A stretch of 64,000 nucleotides of DNA from Pelagibius litoralis. Lineage in GTDB: Bacteria; Pseudomonadota; Alphaproteobacteria; Kiloniellales; Kiloniellaceae. Positions 7,554 through 16,519 of this stretch are shown one piece after another. The notes under the pieces are model-generated. The model made no database searches. It saw only the letters and a program-made list of their open reading frames with translations, and was not told the origin of the DNA. The stretch spans positions 1 through 64,000 of the forward strand of contig NZ_JAAQPH010000005.1 of NCBI RefSeq assembly GCF_011683915.1. Direction: 5' to 3'. Numbering within the stretch: the stretch's first letter is position 1; each line of letters begins with the position of its first letter. Position numbers and translations under genes: made by a program.

Positions 7554-8665
7554 TCCCCTATCCCCTCACCGAGATAAACACCCAGCCCCCGGGCCGTATG
7601 CACCAGGGGCCCGTCGACATCGACGGCCTGATAACCGGCAATGGCATCGGCGATGGGGATGTCGACCACTTGGCGGTTGTTCCAGGCGACCATGCGGTCG
7701 AAGCGCCCGGCGGCGATCAGGTCCACCGCATAGACCCCAAAGACCGATCCCATCAGGCGGTCACGGTCGGTCGGCGGGCCGCCGCGCTGCAGGTGGCCCA
7801 ACACGGTGATGCGGGTTTCAGAGCCGGTCACGGCGGCAATGCGCTCGGCCAGGTAATGGCCGATGCCGCCATAGGTGAAGCTGCCGTCACCCTGGCGCTG
7901 GCGCACCGCCTCGCCGGTTTCGGTCTTCACCGCCTCGGCGACGATCACCAGGGCGAAGTTGCGTCCGCGCGCCTTCAGGCTTTCGATCTTGGCGGCGATG
8001 CCCTCCAGGCTGTAGCCGATCTCCGGGATCAGAATCACATCGGCGCCGCCGGCGATACCCGCCGCGATGGCGATATGGCCGGCGTCGCGGCCCATGACCT
8101 CCAGCACCATGACGCGGGAATGGCTGGCCGCGGTCGGCTGCAGCTGATCCATGGCATCGGTCGCAACCTTCACCGCCGTGTCGTAACCCACGGAAACTTC
8201 GGTATGGCCAAGATCGTTGTCGATGGTCTTGGGGATGGTGATCAGGTCGATGCCGCCCTGCTGGGCCAGGCGCTGCAGGATGGCCTGGCTGCCGTCGCCG
8301 CCGATGCCGATCAGGGCATCCAGGTCGAGGGCACGGTAGCCCTCGATCACCTCGTTGGAGCGATCCACCCGGCTGCCGTCCGGCATGGGATAGTCGAAAG
8401 GATCGCCCTTGTTGGTGGTGCCCAGGATGGTGCCGCCGCGGCGCAGCAGATTGCCGTCGAAAACATTGAGCTCCAGGGTCTCGGCCTCCACCGGCCGGGC
8501 CAGCAGGCCGGCGGTGCCGTTATGAATACCGACCACCTGCCAGCCGAAACCCTCCACCGCCCGGTGGACCACCGCGCGCAGCACCGCGTTCAACCCGGCA
8601 CAGTCGCCACCGCTGGTCAGAACCCCGATCCGCCTCGGCTTTACCATCTTTGCTGTCCCCGTCAC
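7550..8665 (-). CDS. 6-phosphofructokinase, mixed-substrate clade
   Basis: This 371-residue PfkA-superfamily enzyme phosphorylates fructose 6-phosphate. GGDCAGLN (19-26) binds nucleotide, GGDGS (122-126) is the phosphoryl-donor loop, PKTIDND (145-151) carries the catalytic aspartates, and MGRDAGHIA and PEIGY bind sugar phosphate. The glycine in GGDGS points to ATP as donor, while lysine in PKTIDND is the residue otherwise found in pyrophosphate-dependent enzymes. This combination occurs in the mixed-substrate group. Donor use is therefore likely but not certainly ATP. A second in-frame ATG lies at 8647. Confidence 0.88.
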   Translation of the reverse strand: MTGTAKMVKPRRIGVLTSGGDCAGLNAVLRAVVHRAVEGFGWQVVGIHNGTAGLLARPVEAETLELNVFDGNLLRRGGTILGTTNKGDPFDYPMPDGSRVDRSNEVIEGYRALDLDALIGIGGDGSQAILQRLAQQGGIDLITIPKTIDNDLGHTEVSVGYDTAVKVATDAMDQLQPTAASHSRVMVLEVMGRDAGHIAIAAGIAGGADVILIPEIGYSLEGIAAKIESLKARGRNFALVIVAEAVKTETGEAVRQRQGDGSFTYGGIGHYLAERIAAVTGSETRITVLGHLQRGGPPTDRDRLMGSVFGVYAVDLIAAGRFDRMVAWNNRQVVDIPIADAIAGYQAVDVDGPLVHTARGLGVYLGEGIGE

Positions 8666-8982
8666 CCCAAAAGGGGGCGATCCTTTCCGGCCAAAGTAAT
8701 CAAGACCGTGAAGTGCCCCCTAAGCCTTCCGATAGAATGCCTGATTCGGGCTTCGTTTTAACTGAATTCAAGCCCATCAGACACTGTAGGTCCTTGCCTT
8801 TCCTGATAGACTATAGCAGCTTGCAGCGGCTTGGCCGGAAGGCAATCCGGGGAGGTTCACAAGGTATTTGGCCCAGGCCCGCCCCCTAAAAACCCGATCG
8901 CCCGGCCGGATGCGTCGTCTGGGACTCCCCCAAACCTCTCCGAAGCGCTATAGTCACGGCTGGTAGAACGCCTTAGATCGCC
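8666..8982. other. intergenic region without recognised features
   Basis: These 317 bases between two divergent genes must contain the phosphofructokinase promoter (minus) and the DUF465 promoter (plus). No gene, hairpin with T-tract or family repeat was recognised. Confidence 0.4.
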
Positions 8983-9189
8983 ATGGATCAACCCGATTTC
9001 GAACAGATGCGCCGCAAGCTGTCGGAGCTCAAGACCGAGCACCGCGACCTCGACGACGTCATCGCCCATCTTTCGGATACGCTGCCCTTCGACCAGTTGC
9101 AGCTGCAGCGGCTGAAGAAGCGCAAACTCTCGCTGAAAGATCAGATCCTGAAACTGGAAGACGCCCTGCTGCCGGACATCATCGCGTAG
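8983..9189 (+). CDS. DUF465 (YdcH-like) small protein
   Basis: This 68-residue protein has two long amphipathic, charged helices (MRRKLSELKTEHRDLDDVI and LQRLKKRKLSLKDQILKLED) separated by a DTLPFDQ turn, the DUF465 helical hairpin. It is the second member in the window; the first, at 4943, is only distantly similar. The family has no established biochemical role. It is convergent with the diguanylate cyclase gene, 26 bp apart. Confidence 0.78.
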   Translation: MDQPDFEQMRRKLSELKTEHRDLDDVIAHLSDTLPFDQLQLQRLKKRKLSLKDQILKLEDALLPDIIA

Positions 9190-9215
9190 GCCGCGACGGC
9201 GGTGTTGGGGACCGT

Positions 9216-9950
9216 TCAATCCCGCGGGTTGCTGCGCTTGTTGACGTACATCGCCCGATCCGCGGCTTCCAGGGCCTCGTCAACCTTCTGACCCGCGCTC
9301 AGGGGATGGACGCCATAGGCCGCCGACAGGCTGAGGGTGCCGCCGTTCCATTCGATCTCCTCGGCGGCAATCGCCTGGGCCAGGCTCTCGGCCTTTGCAT
9401 TGGAAACCTCCAGATCGGATTGGGCCAGGATGACGCCGAACTCGTCGCCCCCCAGACGCCCTACCACATCGGAGGCCCGGACGTTGCGCAGCAAAACCTC
9501 GGCAATCCGCTTCAGGGCAGCGTCTCCGGCGGCGTGGCCGTGGCCGTCGTTGATCTGTTTCATGCCGTTGACGTCGAAATAGAGCACGCTGCCGGCGGCG
9601 CCATAGCGTTCGGCAAAGGCCGACATGCGGGTCAACTCGCGGATAAAGGCGCGGCGGTTCAGGACCGGCGCCAGGGTATCCTGATCGGCAAGCTGTTCCA
9701 GATAGCCGACGCGCTGCTTGGCCTCGTCCAAATCCTGGCGCAACTGATAGACCTCGACCATCAACTGCTGGAGCGCCTGGCGAACTTTGGGCGTCAGCTC
9801 GGCTTCCGGTATGCCCATGACGGTCGCCACGTCCTCAGGCGCCGCCGCAGGGCGCACGGCGGCCGCATCGGCCTTGCGATAGGCGTTCTCCGCCTGCACC
9901 GCCGAGGCGCCGGCCACGGGGGCCGGAGAACCTGTGTTACGGACCTTCAT
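9216..9950 (-). CDS. GGDEF-domain diguanylate cyclase
   Basis: This 244-residue soluble protein would make c-di-GMP from two GTP. The N-terminal third is alanine-rich with a coiled-coil-like stretch (VRQALQQLMVEVYQLRQDLDEAKQRV) that could dimerise it. The GGDEF domain follows, with DTLAPVLNRRAF, FDVNGMKQINDGHGHAAGD and the intact catalytic motif RLGGDEFGVIL. No RxxD inhibitory site, EAL, receiver or membrane segment is seen, so activity is probably controlled through the N-terminus. The ATG at 9950 (GGAAG upstream) is preferred to one at 9962. Confidence 0.9.
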   Translation of the reverse strand: MKVRNTGSPAPVAGASAVQAENAYRKADAAAVRPAAAPEDVATVMGIPEAELTPKVRQALQQLMVEVYQLRQDLDEAKQRVGYLEQLADQDTLAPVLNRRAFIRELTRMSAFAERYGAAGSVLYFDVNGMKQINDGHGHAAGDAALKRIAEVLLRNVRASDVVGRLGGDEFGVILAQSDLEVSNAKAESLAQAIAAEEIEWNGGTLSLSAAYGVHPLSAGQKVDEALEAADRAMYVNKRSNPRD

Positions 9951-10200
9951 CACGCCTTCCAATACTGCTGGTCAGGCCCCTGAAGGCAGCCCGACACCTG
10001 ATTCTAGCACGAAGCTTATCCTGTGATGGTAAACGCTTCCTTCATAAGGGGCTTTTGGCGGATTTCAGCCCTCTGCGGTGGCCGGGATCGCTTGCCTCAC
10101 CGGGGGAGAGCCCGGATAATGCCCGGCCTTTCGGGGCGTTCAGGCAGCAGGACAGTCGTGGCAGCGCTGCCGCATCAGAAGACGGGGGACAGTCGAGACA

Positions 10201-10713
10201 ATGGCCGAAACTGCGGCAGAGGCCGGGATTGCAGAGGTCGGGATCATCATGGGCAGCCAGTCGGACTGGCCCACCATGAAGCACGCGGCAGAGGTTCTGG
10301 ACCTCTTGGGCGTGTCCTACGAGAAGCGGATCGTTTCCGCGCACAGAACCCCTCAGCGGCTCTACGACTATGCCGCCGGCGCGCGTGAGCGCGGCCTGAA
10401 GGTCATCATCGCCGGCGCCGGCGGCGCCGCCCATCTGCCGGGCATGGCCGCCGCGATGACCCCCCTGCCGGTCTTTGGCGTACCGGTCGAAAGCCGGGCC
10501 TTGAGCGGCCAGGATTCCCTGCTGTCGATTGTCCAGATGCCCGGCGGCATCCCGGTGGGTACCCTTGCCATCGGCAAGGCCGGAGCGACCAACGCCGGCC
10601 TGCTGGCTGCCGCGGTGCTGGCCCTTTCAAACCCCGTGCTTGCCGCCGCCCTGGACGACTGGCGGGCCAAACAGACAGCGGCGGTTGCCGAGATTCCCAA
10701 AGACGAAGCCTGA
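10201..10713 (+). CDS. purE: N5-carboxyaminoimidazole ribonucleotide mutase
   Basis: This 170-residue class I PurE converts N5-CAIR to CAIR in de novo purine synthesis. It carries the family landmarks [15 protein letters not shown] (residues 15-29), [12 protein letters not shown] with the catalytic histidine, [13 protein letters not shown] and [29 protein letters not shown]. Length is typical. purK follows after 25 bp on the same strand, giving the usual purEK operon, and the pair together replaces the class II AIR carboxylase route. Confidence 0.96.
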   Translation: MAETAAEAGIAEVGIIMGSQSDWPTMKHAAEVLDLLGVSYEKRIVSAHRTPQRLYDYAAGARERGLKVIIAGAGGAAHLPGMAAAMTPLPVFGVPVESRALSGQDSLLSIVQMPGGIPVGTLAIGKAGATNAGLLAAAVLALSNPVLAAALDDWRAKQTAAVAEIPKDEA

Positions 10714-10738
10714 TCAACCAAACCGAAGGAAGCCCCCC

Positions 10739-11833
10739 TTGCCCGACCTTGACGGACCGCTCGCCCCGGGTGGCAGCATCGGCATTCTCGGCTCCGGCCA
10801 GCTCGGCCGGATGGCGGCGCTTGCCGCCGCGCGCCTGGGCTATCGCTGTCACGCTTACGGGCCGGACGAGAATGCACCCGCCAACCAGGTCTGCGATGCG
10901 GCAACCGTGGCCGCCTACGACGACCGCGAGGCGCTGACCCGCTTTGCCGGCGCGGTCGATGTCGTCACCTTCGAATTCGAGAACATTCCCCTGGCGACCG
11001 TCGAACTGCTGGAGGGCCTGGTGCCGCTGCGGCCGGGAACGAAGGTGCTGAGCATCTGCCAGCATCGCCAGCGCGAGAAGGATTTCTGCCGCAGCGTTTC
11101 AGTGCCCACCGCCGACTATCGCCCGGCGAACGACCTGGCCGGGCTGAAACAGGCGGTGGCCGAGATCGGTACGCCCTGCATCCTGAAATCCGCCGAGCTG
11201 GGCTACGACGGCAAAGGCCAGGTGCGGATCGAAGCCGACAGCGACCTTGACGCAGCCTGGGCCGCCATGCGCGGCCATGCCGCAGAAGCCGCCGGCATCG
11301 TCGAGGCCCTGGTCCAGTTCCGCATGGAGATCTCGGTCATCGTGGCGCGTGGCAGCGACGGGACCATGCGGACCTACGTGCCGGTGGAGAACCGTCACCG
11401 TGACCACATTCTTGACGAAACCATCGTGCCGGCGAACCTGCCCCAGGACGTCTCCGACCGGGCCGAAGCCATCGCCCGCCACCTGGCGCAGGAAATGGCG
11501 CTGGTCGGCCTGCTGGCGGTGGAGATGTTCGTCACCCACGACGGTAAGGTGCTGGTCAACGAGATGGCGCCGCGGCCGCACAACTCCGGCCACTGGAGCA
11601 TCGACGCCTGCATCACCTCACAGTTCGAGCAGTTCATCCGCGCCGTCGCCGGCCTGCCCCTGGGTTCGACCGAGCGGCTCTGCGACGCAGTGATGAAGAA
11701 CCTGTTGGGCGACGAGGTGGCGGACTGGCGCAAGATCCTGGCCGACCCCGGCAACAAGCTTCATCTCTACGGCAAGGCAGCCCCGCGCCCGGGCCGCAAG
11801 ATGGGCCACGTCACCCGCCTCATCCGGCGTTAG
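10739..11833 (+). CDS. purK: 5-(carboxyamino)imidazole ribonucleotide synthase
   Basis: This 364-residue ATP-grasp enzyme carboxylates AIR using ATP and bicarbonate to give N5-CAIR, the substrate of PurE. Visible are the N-terminal dinucleotide-like loop GILGSGQLGRM, the ATP-grasp lysine region CILKSAELGYDGKGQ, the VEALVQFRMEISVIVAR strand, and the metal-binding tail VNEMAPRPHNSGHW. The start is an unusual TTG at 10739, chosen because GAAGGA lies ten bases upstream and the family starts just before GSIGILG. Longer in-frame starts would run deep into purE. Confidence 0.94.
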   Translation: MPDLDGPLAPGGSIGILGSGQLGRMAALAAARLGYRCHAYGPDENAPANQVCDAATVAAYDDREALTRFAGAVDVVTFEFENIPLATVELLEGLVPLRPGTKVLSICQHRQREKDFCRSVSVPTADYRPANDLAGLKQAVAEIGTPCILKSAELGYDGKGQVRIEADSDLDAAWAAMRGHAAEAAGIVEALVQFRMEISVIVARGSDGTMRTYVPVENRHRDHILDETIVPANLPQDVSDRAEAIARHLAQEMALVGLLAVEMFVTHDGKVLVNEMAPRPHNSGHWSIDACITSQFEQFIRAVAGLPLGSTERLCDAVMKNLLGDEVADWRKILADPGNKLHLYGKAAPRPGRKMGHVTRLIRR

Positions 11834-11886
11834 GTCTTTCTCGACTTACGTCGAGGCGGTTCCAGCCCGCTGTAAGTTCCAAAAAA

Positions 11887-12498
11887 CTAATCAGGCGCGT
11901 CGAACACCGGTGCCTTGGGTGTGTAGTTGAAAACCTCCAGGCGCACGTCGGCCTTGCCGTTGGGCGGGCCGAGGCGCAGCACGGTCATGCTGGCCGGGCC
12001 GACCGGTACGATGCGCGCGGGACTGAGATCCAGCAGGCTTTCCAGCAAGGCACGAATGACCCCGCCATGGGCAACCATCAGCACCGTTCCCGCAGCGGGC
12101 CGTTGCAGTTTGGAGACCACACCGGCGGTGCGGTCCTTGAACAGACCCCAGCTTTCGCCGCCGGGCGGCGTATAGGTTCCCGCGCGCCAGCCTTGATAGG
12201 CCTCGACATCGGCAGCGACCAGATCGTCGATGTACTGCCCCGTCCAGTCGCCGACGTCGATCTCGCGCAGGCCGCTTTCCACTTCATGCTCGGGGAAACC
12301 CAGCAGTTCGGCTGTTTCGCGCGTGCGCTTGAGATCCGACACCAGAATCCGCTGCGGGCGAAGCCCCTGAACCGTGTCCGAAAGGGCCGCGGCCTGTTCG
12401 CGGCCGAGGTCGCTCAGCGGTATGTCCGCCTGCCCCTGCAGGATGCGGCCAGCGTTCCATACCGACTGTCCGTGACGCACCAGCAACAACCGCATCAT
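11887..12498 (-). CDS. histidine phosphatase family protein (phosphoglycerate mutase-like)
   Basis: This 203-residue branch 1 histidine phosphatase has the phospho-accepting histidine in LLLVRHGQSVWN (residues 4-15), the second arginine in SDLKRTRETA, the glutamate region LREIDVGDWTGQ and the late catalytic histidine in VLMVAHGGVIRALL. It overlaps the stop of the ABC ATPase gene (ATGATGA), so it is the last gene of the transporter operon. That position suggests it removes phosphate from the imported compound or a product of it. The true substrate is not deducible. Confidence 0.85.
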   Translation of the reverse strand: MMRLLLVRHGQSVWNAGRILQGQADIPLSDLGREQAAALSDTVQGLRPQRILVSDLKRTRETAELLGFPEHEVESGLREIDVGDWTGQYIDDLVAADVEAYQGWRAGTYTPPGGESWGLFKDRTAGVVSKLQRPAAGTVLMVAHGGVIRALLESLLDLSPARIVPVGPASMTVLRLGPPNGKADVRLEVFNYTPKAPVFDAPD

Positions 12499-13556
12499 GA
12501 GAGCCGTTCCCCGCTGGTGGCAAAGACCGCCGCCGGCTTGTCCGGGATTTTGAAGTGCAGGGTATCGCCCGGGGCCAGATGGGGGGCCCGGTCGACAATC
12601 GCCGTCAAACGCAGGTCCCCGACGATGCCGGTGACCATGTAGCGGCCGGCAATCGGGCTGGCCTCGGCGAACTCCAGGGCCAGGGTTCGGCCGTTGGCGG
12701 CCTCGGCAAGGCTCAGGTCCTCCGCCCGGTACATGAAATTGACCGGCCGCTCCAGGGCGAAGCCCGGCAGCAGGCTCCCGCCCGCCAGGCGCGCACCGCC
12801 CTCCCAGGGTTCCACGGCGATCATGTTGTTGGGCGGTGTCCCCAGGAAGGTGGCGACGAAGGATGTCGCCGGCTCCGCAACCAGATCCTCCGGCGCACCG
12901 AACTGCTCGACAAGGCCGTGGTTCATGACGGCGACATGGCTGGCCATGGTCATCGCCTCCACCTGATCGTGGGTCACGTAGACCGAGGTTGCCGCGGTTG
13001 CCCGGTGGATCTTCAACAGCTCCGTGCGCATCTCCACCCGCAGCTTGGCATCCAGGTTCGAAAGCGGTTCGTCGAACAGCAGGATGCCGGGCTTCGGCGC
13101 GATCATGCGGGCGATGGCGACACGCTGCTGCTGGCCGCCGGAGATCTCGTTCGGGAAGCGGTTGGCAAGGTCGTCGATGGCCAGCAGCGAGAGCACCTCG
13201 GCCACCCGTGCGGCGCGCTCGGCCGTTGCCCACTTCCCCACCTTCAGCGGCCATTCGACATTGCCGGCGACGGTCATGTGCGGCCAGAGGGCATAGGACT
13301 GAAACACCAGGCCGGCGTTGCGCCGGGACGCCTCGACGGTCCATTCGCGGCTGCCGTCGGAAACCATCTTGCCGTCGAATTCGATGGTGCCGCCGCTCGG
13401 CGCCTCGAGGCCGGCAAGCATCCGCAGCATGGTCGACTTGCCGCAGCCCGACGGCCCGACAAGAACCAGAAAGGCGCCCTGGGGAACCTCCAGGCTGACG
13501 CCGCGGACCGCTTCCACGGCACCGAAGCGCTTTGTGAGATCGGATATTCTGATCAT
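12495..13556 (-). CDS. ABC transporter ATP-binding protein, Fe3+/FbpC type
   Basis: This 353-residue ATPase has Walker A GPSGCGKST, Q-loop FQSYALWPHM, signature SGGQQQRVAIARM, Walker B ILLFDEPLSNLD and H-loop VTHDQ. A roughly 110-residue C-terminal TOBE-like extension follows, as in the FbpC/PotA/AfuC group. It energises the adjacent fused permease. Gene order is regulator, binding protein, permease, ATPase, phosphatase, all minus strand with short gaps. Homology to iron importers does not fix the substrate, since the group also moves sugar phosphates, phosphonates and polyamines. Confidence 0.9.
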   Translation of the reverse strand: MIRISDLTKRFGAVEAVRGVSLEVPQGAFLVLVGPSGCGKSTMLRMLAGLEAPSGGTIEFDGKMVSDGSREWTVEASRRNAGLVFQSYALWPHMTVAGNVEWPLKVGKWATAERAARVAEVLSLLAIDDLANRFPNEISGGQQQRVAIARMIAPKPGILLFDEPLSNLDAKLRVEMRTELLKIHRATAATSVYVTHDQVEAMTMASHVAVMNHGLVEQFGAPEDLVAEPATSFVATFLGTPPNNMIAVEPWEGGARLAGGSLLPGFALERPVNFMYRAEDLSLAEAANGRTLALEFAEASPIAGRYMVTGIVGDLRLTAIVDRAPHLAPGDTLHFKIPDKPAAVFATSGERLS

Positions 13557-13572
13557 CGTTGGCAGGCCTTCC

Positions 13573-15318
13573 TCAATTCTTCAGCCAGGGCTGGGATTTC
13601 GCCTGAAGCTTGTTCGCCAACAGCGACATGGTGATCGAAATCAACAGGATCACCACCGTAATCGCGTTGGCGAACTGGGCGAAACCCTCCGATGCATAAC
13701 GAAAAGCAACGACACTCAAGACCGGCATGGTCGGGGTGAACAGCAGGACCACCAGCGAGAGGTCGCGCACGATCTTGACGAAAACCAGCAGCCCCCCCGC
13801 CGTCAGCCCGCGCAGCGAAAGCGGAACCGTGATCGCCATCAAGCGGCGCAGAAAACCGGCACCGGTAAGGCGCGCGCTTTCCTCGAGGTCGCCACTGACC
13901 TGCTGGATGACCGCACGCCCGGTCTGCACGGCAAACGGAATGAGAAAGGCCGTGGCCGCCAGCACCAGCAGGGCAAAGGTGCCGTAAAGCGCCGGCAAAG
14001 GACCGATGGGCGCGCCGTAGAGCGCGATATAGGCGGCACCAAAGGCAATGCCGGGCACAAACAGCGGCAGGAAGCAAAGCTGGCTGACCACGGTCGGCAC
14101 GACACCGCGTTTGGCCCGGACAAGGCTGTAGGAAATCAACAGCCCGAGCGCAGTGCCGCAGACCGCCACGGTCAACCCAAGCCCAACGGTAATGCCGATC
14201 GCCGACAGGATATCCGGGTTGTGGGCGACACCGGCGAGACCCTGGGCAATGGTCGGCGTCGATTCGCCGGACCAATAGTGCAGCGTCCAGTTCGAGAACA
14301 ACTCGGCGGACGAGGGTGCGAAGCTGGAGGCGATCAACACCAGCACCGGTACGATGGTGGAGAACACGCTGACCGCAATGGCGAGCACACAGAGCGGCCA
14401 GCGCAGACCGCCGAGATCGAAGCGTTTGGCGCGGCCGCCCTTGCCGGTGATGGTGGCATAGGAACGCCGGCCGGTGATCAGCCGGTTGCCGAGCCAGAGG
14501 AAGAACGCGGAGATCAGCACCAACAGGATGGCGATGACATATCCGCGCGCGGTCTGACCGACCTCCATCATCCCGTAGATGCGCGTCGAGAGGGTCTGCA
14601 TGCGTACCGGAAGGCCGAGCAGCGCCGGCACCGCGAAGTTCGACACCCCGCCCGCGAAAGACAGCGAGCCGCCCGCGATCACCGCTGGCAGCGTAACCGG
14701 AAGGATAATACCGAAAAAGATCTTACGGCGTTTGGCGCCAGCCATCTGCGCCGCCTCGACAAGGTCGGAGTTGACCGTTGCCAGGGCGGCGGCGATCACC
14801 GTGAAGGTCAGGGAATAGTAGTGGGTGATGAGCACGATCAGCGAGGGCACCATGCCCCAGGCCAGCCAGTTCGGAATATCAAAGCCGAGGCCCTCGAGAT
14901 AGCCGACCTGTCCGCCGATGCGGTCGTTGCGAAACAGAACGCCCCAGGCCAGCGCCGCGGCAAAGCTGGGGATCATGAACGGCAGCGTCGACAGCACGGC
15001 GATGGTGCGGCGGAAGGGCACATCCGTCATCACGACGAGCCAGGCCAGGAAACCGCCGATGAGAACGCAGCCGCCGGCAACGCTGGCGCCGATGGTCATG
15101 GTGTTGCCGAGCGGCTTGTAGAACAGATTGGGCGACAGCCGGCTCCACAAGACGTCGCGCCAGGCAACGATCGTCTCCGGCGCCAGGGTGATCAAGGTGA
15201 TCTTGAACAGCGGCGCCGCAATCAGGATCACCGTGATCGCCAGAACGAAGAGCATGAGGGGCCGCCCAGGGGCGGCGAAGAAACGCCGCCCCGACCGGCC
15301 GATGGCGAAATCAGCCAT
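13573..15318 (-). CDS. ABC transporter permease, fused FbpB type
   Basis: This 581-residue inner-membrane protein is made of two similar permease halves of about 280 residues, each with roughly six hydrophobic segments. Each half has an EAA-like loop: EAAQMAGAKRRKIFFGIILP in the first and EESARLTGAGFLRRLMAITVP in the second. This fused layout is characteristic of FbpB/AfuB-type importers. It forms the channel for the operon's binding protein and ATPase, with 16 bp separating it from the ATPase gene. Confidence 0.9.
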   Translation of the reverse strand: MADFAIGRSGRRFFAAPGRPLMLFVLAITVILIAAPLFKITLITLAPETIVAWRDVLWSRLSPNLFYKPLGNTMTIGASVAGGCVLIGGFLAWLVVMTDVPFRRTIAVLSTLPFMIPSFAAALAWGVLFRNDRIGGQVGYLEGLGFDIPNWLAWGMVPSLIVLITHYYSLTFTVIAAALATVNSDLVEAAQMAGAKRRKIFFGIILPVTLPAVIAGGSLSFAGGVSNFAVPALLGLPVRMQTLSTRIYGMMEVGQTARGYVIAILLVLISAFFLWLGNRLITGRRSYATITGKGGRAKRFDLGGLRWPLCVLAIAVSVFSTIVPVLVLIASSFAPSSAELFSNWTLHYWSGESTPTIAQGLAGVAHNPDILSAIGITVGLGLTVAVCGTALGLLISYSLVRAKRGVVPTVVSQLCFLPLFVPGIAFGAAYIALYGAPIGPLPALYGTFALLVLAATAFLIPFAVQTGRAVIQQVSGDLEESARLTGAGFLRRLMAITVPLSLRGLTAGGLLVFVKIVRDLSLVVLLFTPTMPVLSVVAFRYASEGFAQFANAITVVILLISITMSLLANKLQAKSQPWLKN

Positions 15319-15351
15319 GAGTTTTAGGTCTTTTCCCGAGATTTCGCGTGA

Positions 15352-16473
15352 CTACTGCAACGTCAGAACCAGATCGGCGATCTCGGCGCGGATACCGGCA
15401 GTCTTCTCGGGATTCACCCGCCAGGCCGCAAACTCCGAAAGCGGCACGGCGTCGGGATGCGGCACGATGTCGGTCCGCGTGGCGTAGTCGCCGGGCACGT
15501 AGAAGGGCTTGAAGCCCGCGCCGCCGGTGGCCGTCTCGTCACCCATCAGAAAGTCGATGACCAGACGCGCCGCGGCCGGGTTCTTGGCCCCCTCGGCAAT
15601 CCCGATAACAGCCGGGAAGACAATGCCCGGCGAGGGCGTCACAGAATTGGCAAGCTGCAGCGCCCAACCCTCTTCCGCGTTGTCGCGCCTGTCGGAATAG
15701 CTGGTGAAGCCGAGCGGCGGATTGGCCTGCCCGAGCTTGCCGACCGCCGCATTCACATCGTCCGTCGAACCAACGAGGATAAGGTCGTTGGCGAAGAGAT
15801 CAGTGATGAACTGCTCACCGGCGTTCCGGACACCGGAAGAGAGTTGGATCTTCTTGCCGAATTGCGCTTCATAGGCTGCGGCCATCGCGTCCGACTGCAG
15901 GACGATCTCGGTCATGAGATCGAGGTAGTCGCCACGCTGCAGCGGATCGACCATGACAACACGCCCGTTCCAGGCCACCGTCGTCAATTCCCAGAGATTG
16001 TCGATAGGCGGGCCGTCCGGATTGGCTTCCTCGTTATACATCAACACCTTGGTCGAAAGGCGTTGTGCCAGCAACGGCGACTTGAACTCGGCCGGCACCC
16101 GGTCCGCAACCCTTGGCGGGATGTAGGGCGTCACGATGCCGGCGCCGAGAAGTTTGTCGAACACGACCGGCGCGTCGGAAACGTAGATCACATCGGCGTT
16201 GACCACACCGGCCTGGTGTTCGGCCTGAAGGCGGGTGATCTGTTCGGTGGAGGAAATGTCGTAGCCGACAAGGTCGATGCCCGGATAGGCGGCTTCGAAG
16301 GCCGCCTCGACCTTCTTGATCCGGCTGGTGAAGGAATAGACAACCACCTGGCCCTCAGCCTTGGCGGTCGCCAGCAATTCTTCCGGCGACTTCGTGTTCA
16401 TATCGTCGGCCAGTGCCGGCAATGCGAGCGTACCGGCCGTCAAAAAAGCGGCCGCTTGAAACAGTCTCTTCAT
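15352..16473 (-). CDS. periplasmic ABC substrate-binding protein, Fe3+/AfuA-like
   Basis: This 373-residue exported protein has signal peptide MKRLFQAAAFLTAGTLALPA with cleavage near LADD. The mature part has the class F extracellular solute-binding pattern: EGQVVVYSF, FEAAYPGIDLVGYD, DVIYVSD, the YNEEAN hinge and NPAAARLVIDFLMG. Iron-binding FbpA proteins have two adjacent tyrosines late in the sequence; I see no clear equivalent pair, which favours an organic ligand as in AfuA. The ATG at 16473 is chosen over 16530 because GGGGAGA precedes it and the signal peptide starts there. Confidence 0.88.
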   Translation of the reverse strand: MKRLFQAAAFLTAGTLALPALADDMNTKSPEELLATAKAEGQVVVYSFTSRIKKVEAAFEAAYPGIDLVGYDISSTEQITRLQAEHQAGVVNADVIYVSDAPVVFDKLLGAGIVTPYIPPRVADRVPAEFKSPLLAQRLSTKVLMYNEEANPDGPPIDNLWELTTVAWNGRVVMVDPLQRGDYLDLMTEIVLQSDAMAAAYEAQFGKKIQLSSGVRNAGEQFITDLFANDLILVGSTDDVNAAVGKLGQANPPLGFTSYSDRRDNAEEGWALQLANSVTPSPGIVFPAVIGIAEGAKNPAAARLVIDFLMGDETATGGAGFKPFYVPGDYATRTDIVPHPDAVPLSEFAAWRVNPEKTAGIRAEIADLVLTLQ

Positions 16474-16519
16474 GTTCCGGTCTCCCCTATTGGTTTGAGG
16501 CTCAGTGCCTCTGTCATCA

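Noticed and set aside
13318-15327. Long plus-strand frame opposite the ABC permease
   Set aside because: Low-complexity, Arg/Gln/His-rich text with no family; the permease on the other strand has clear helices and motifs.
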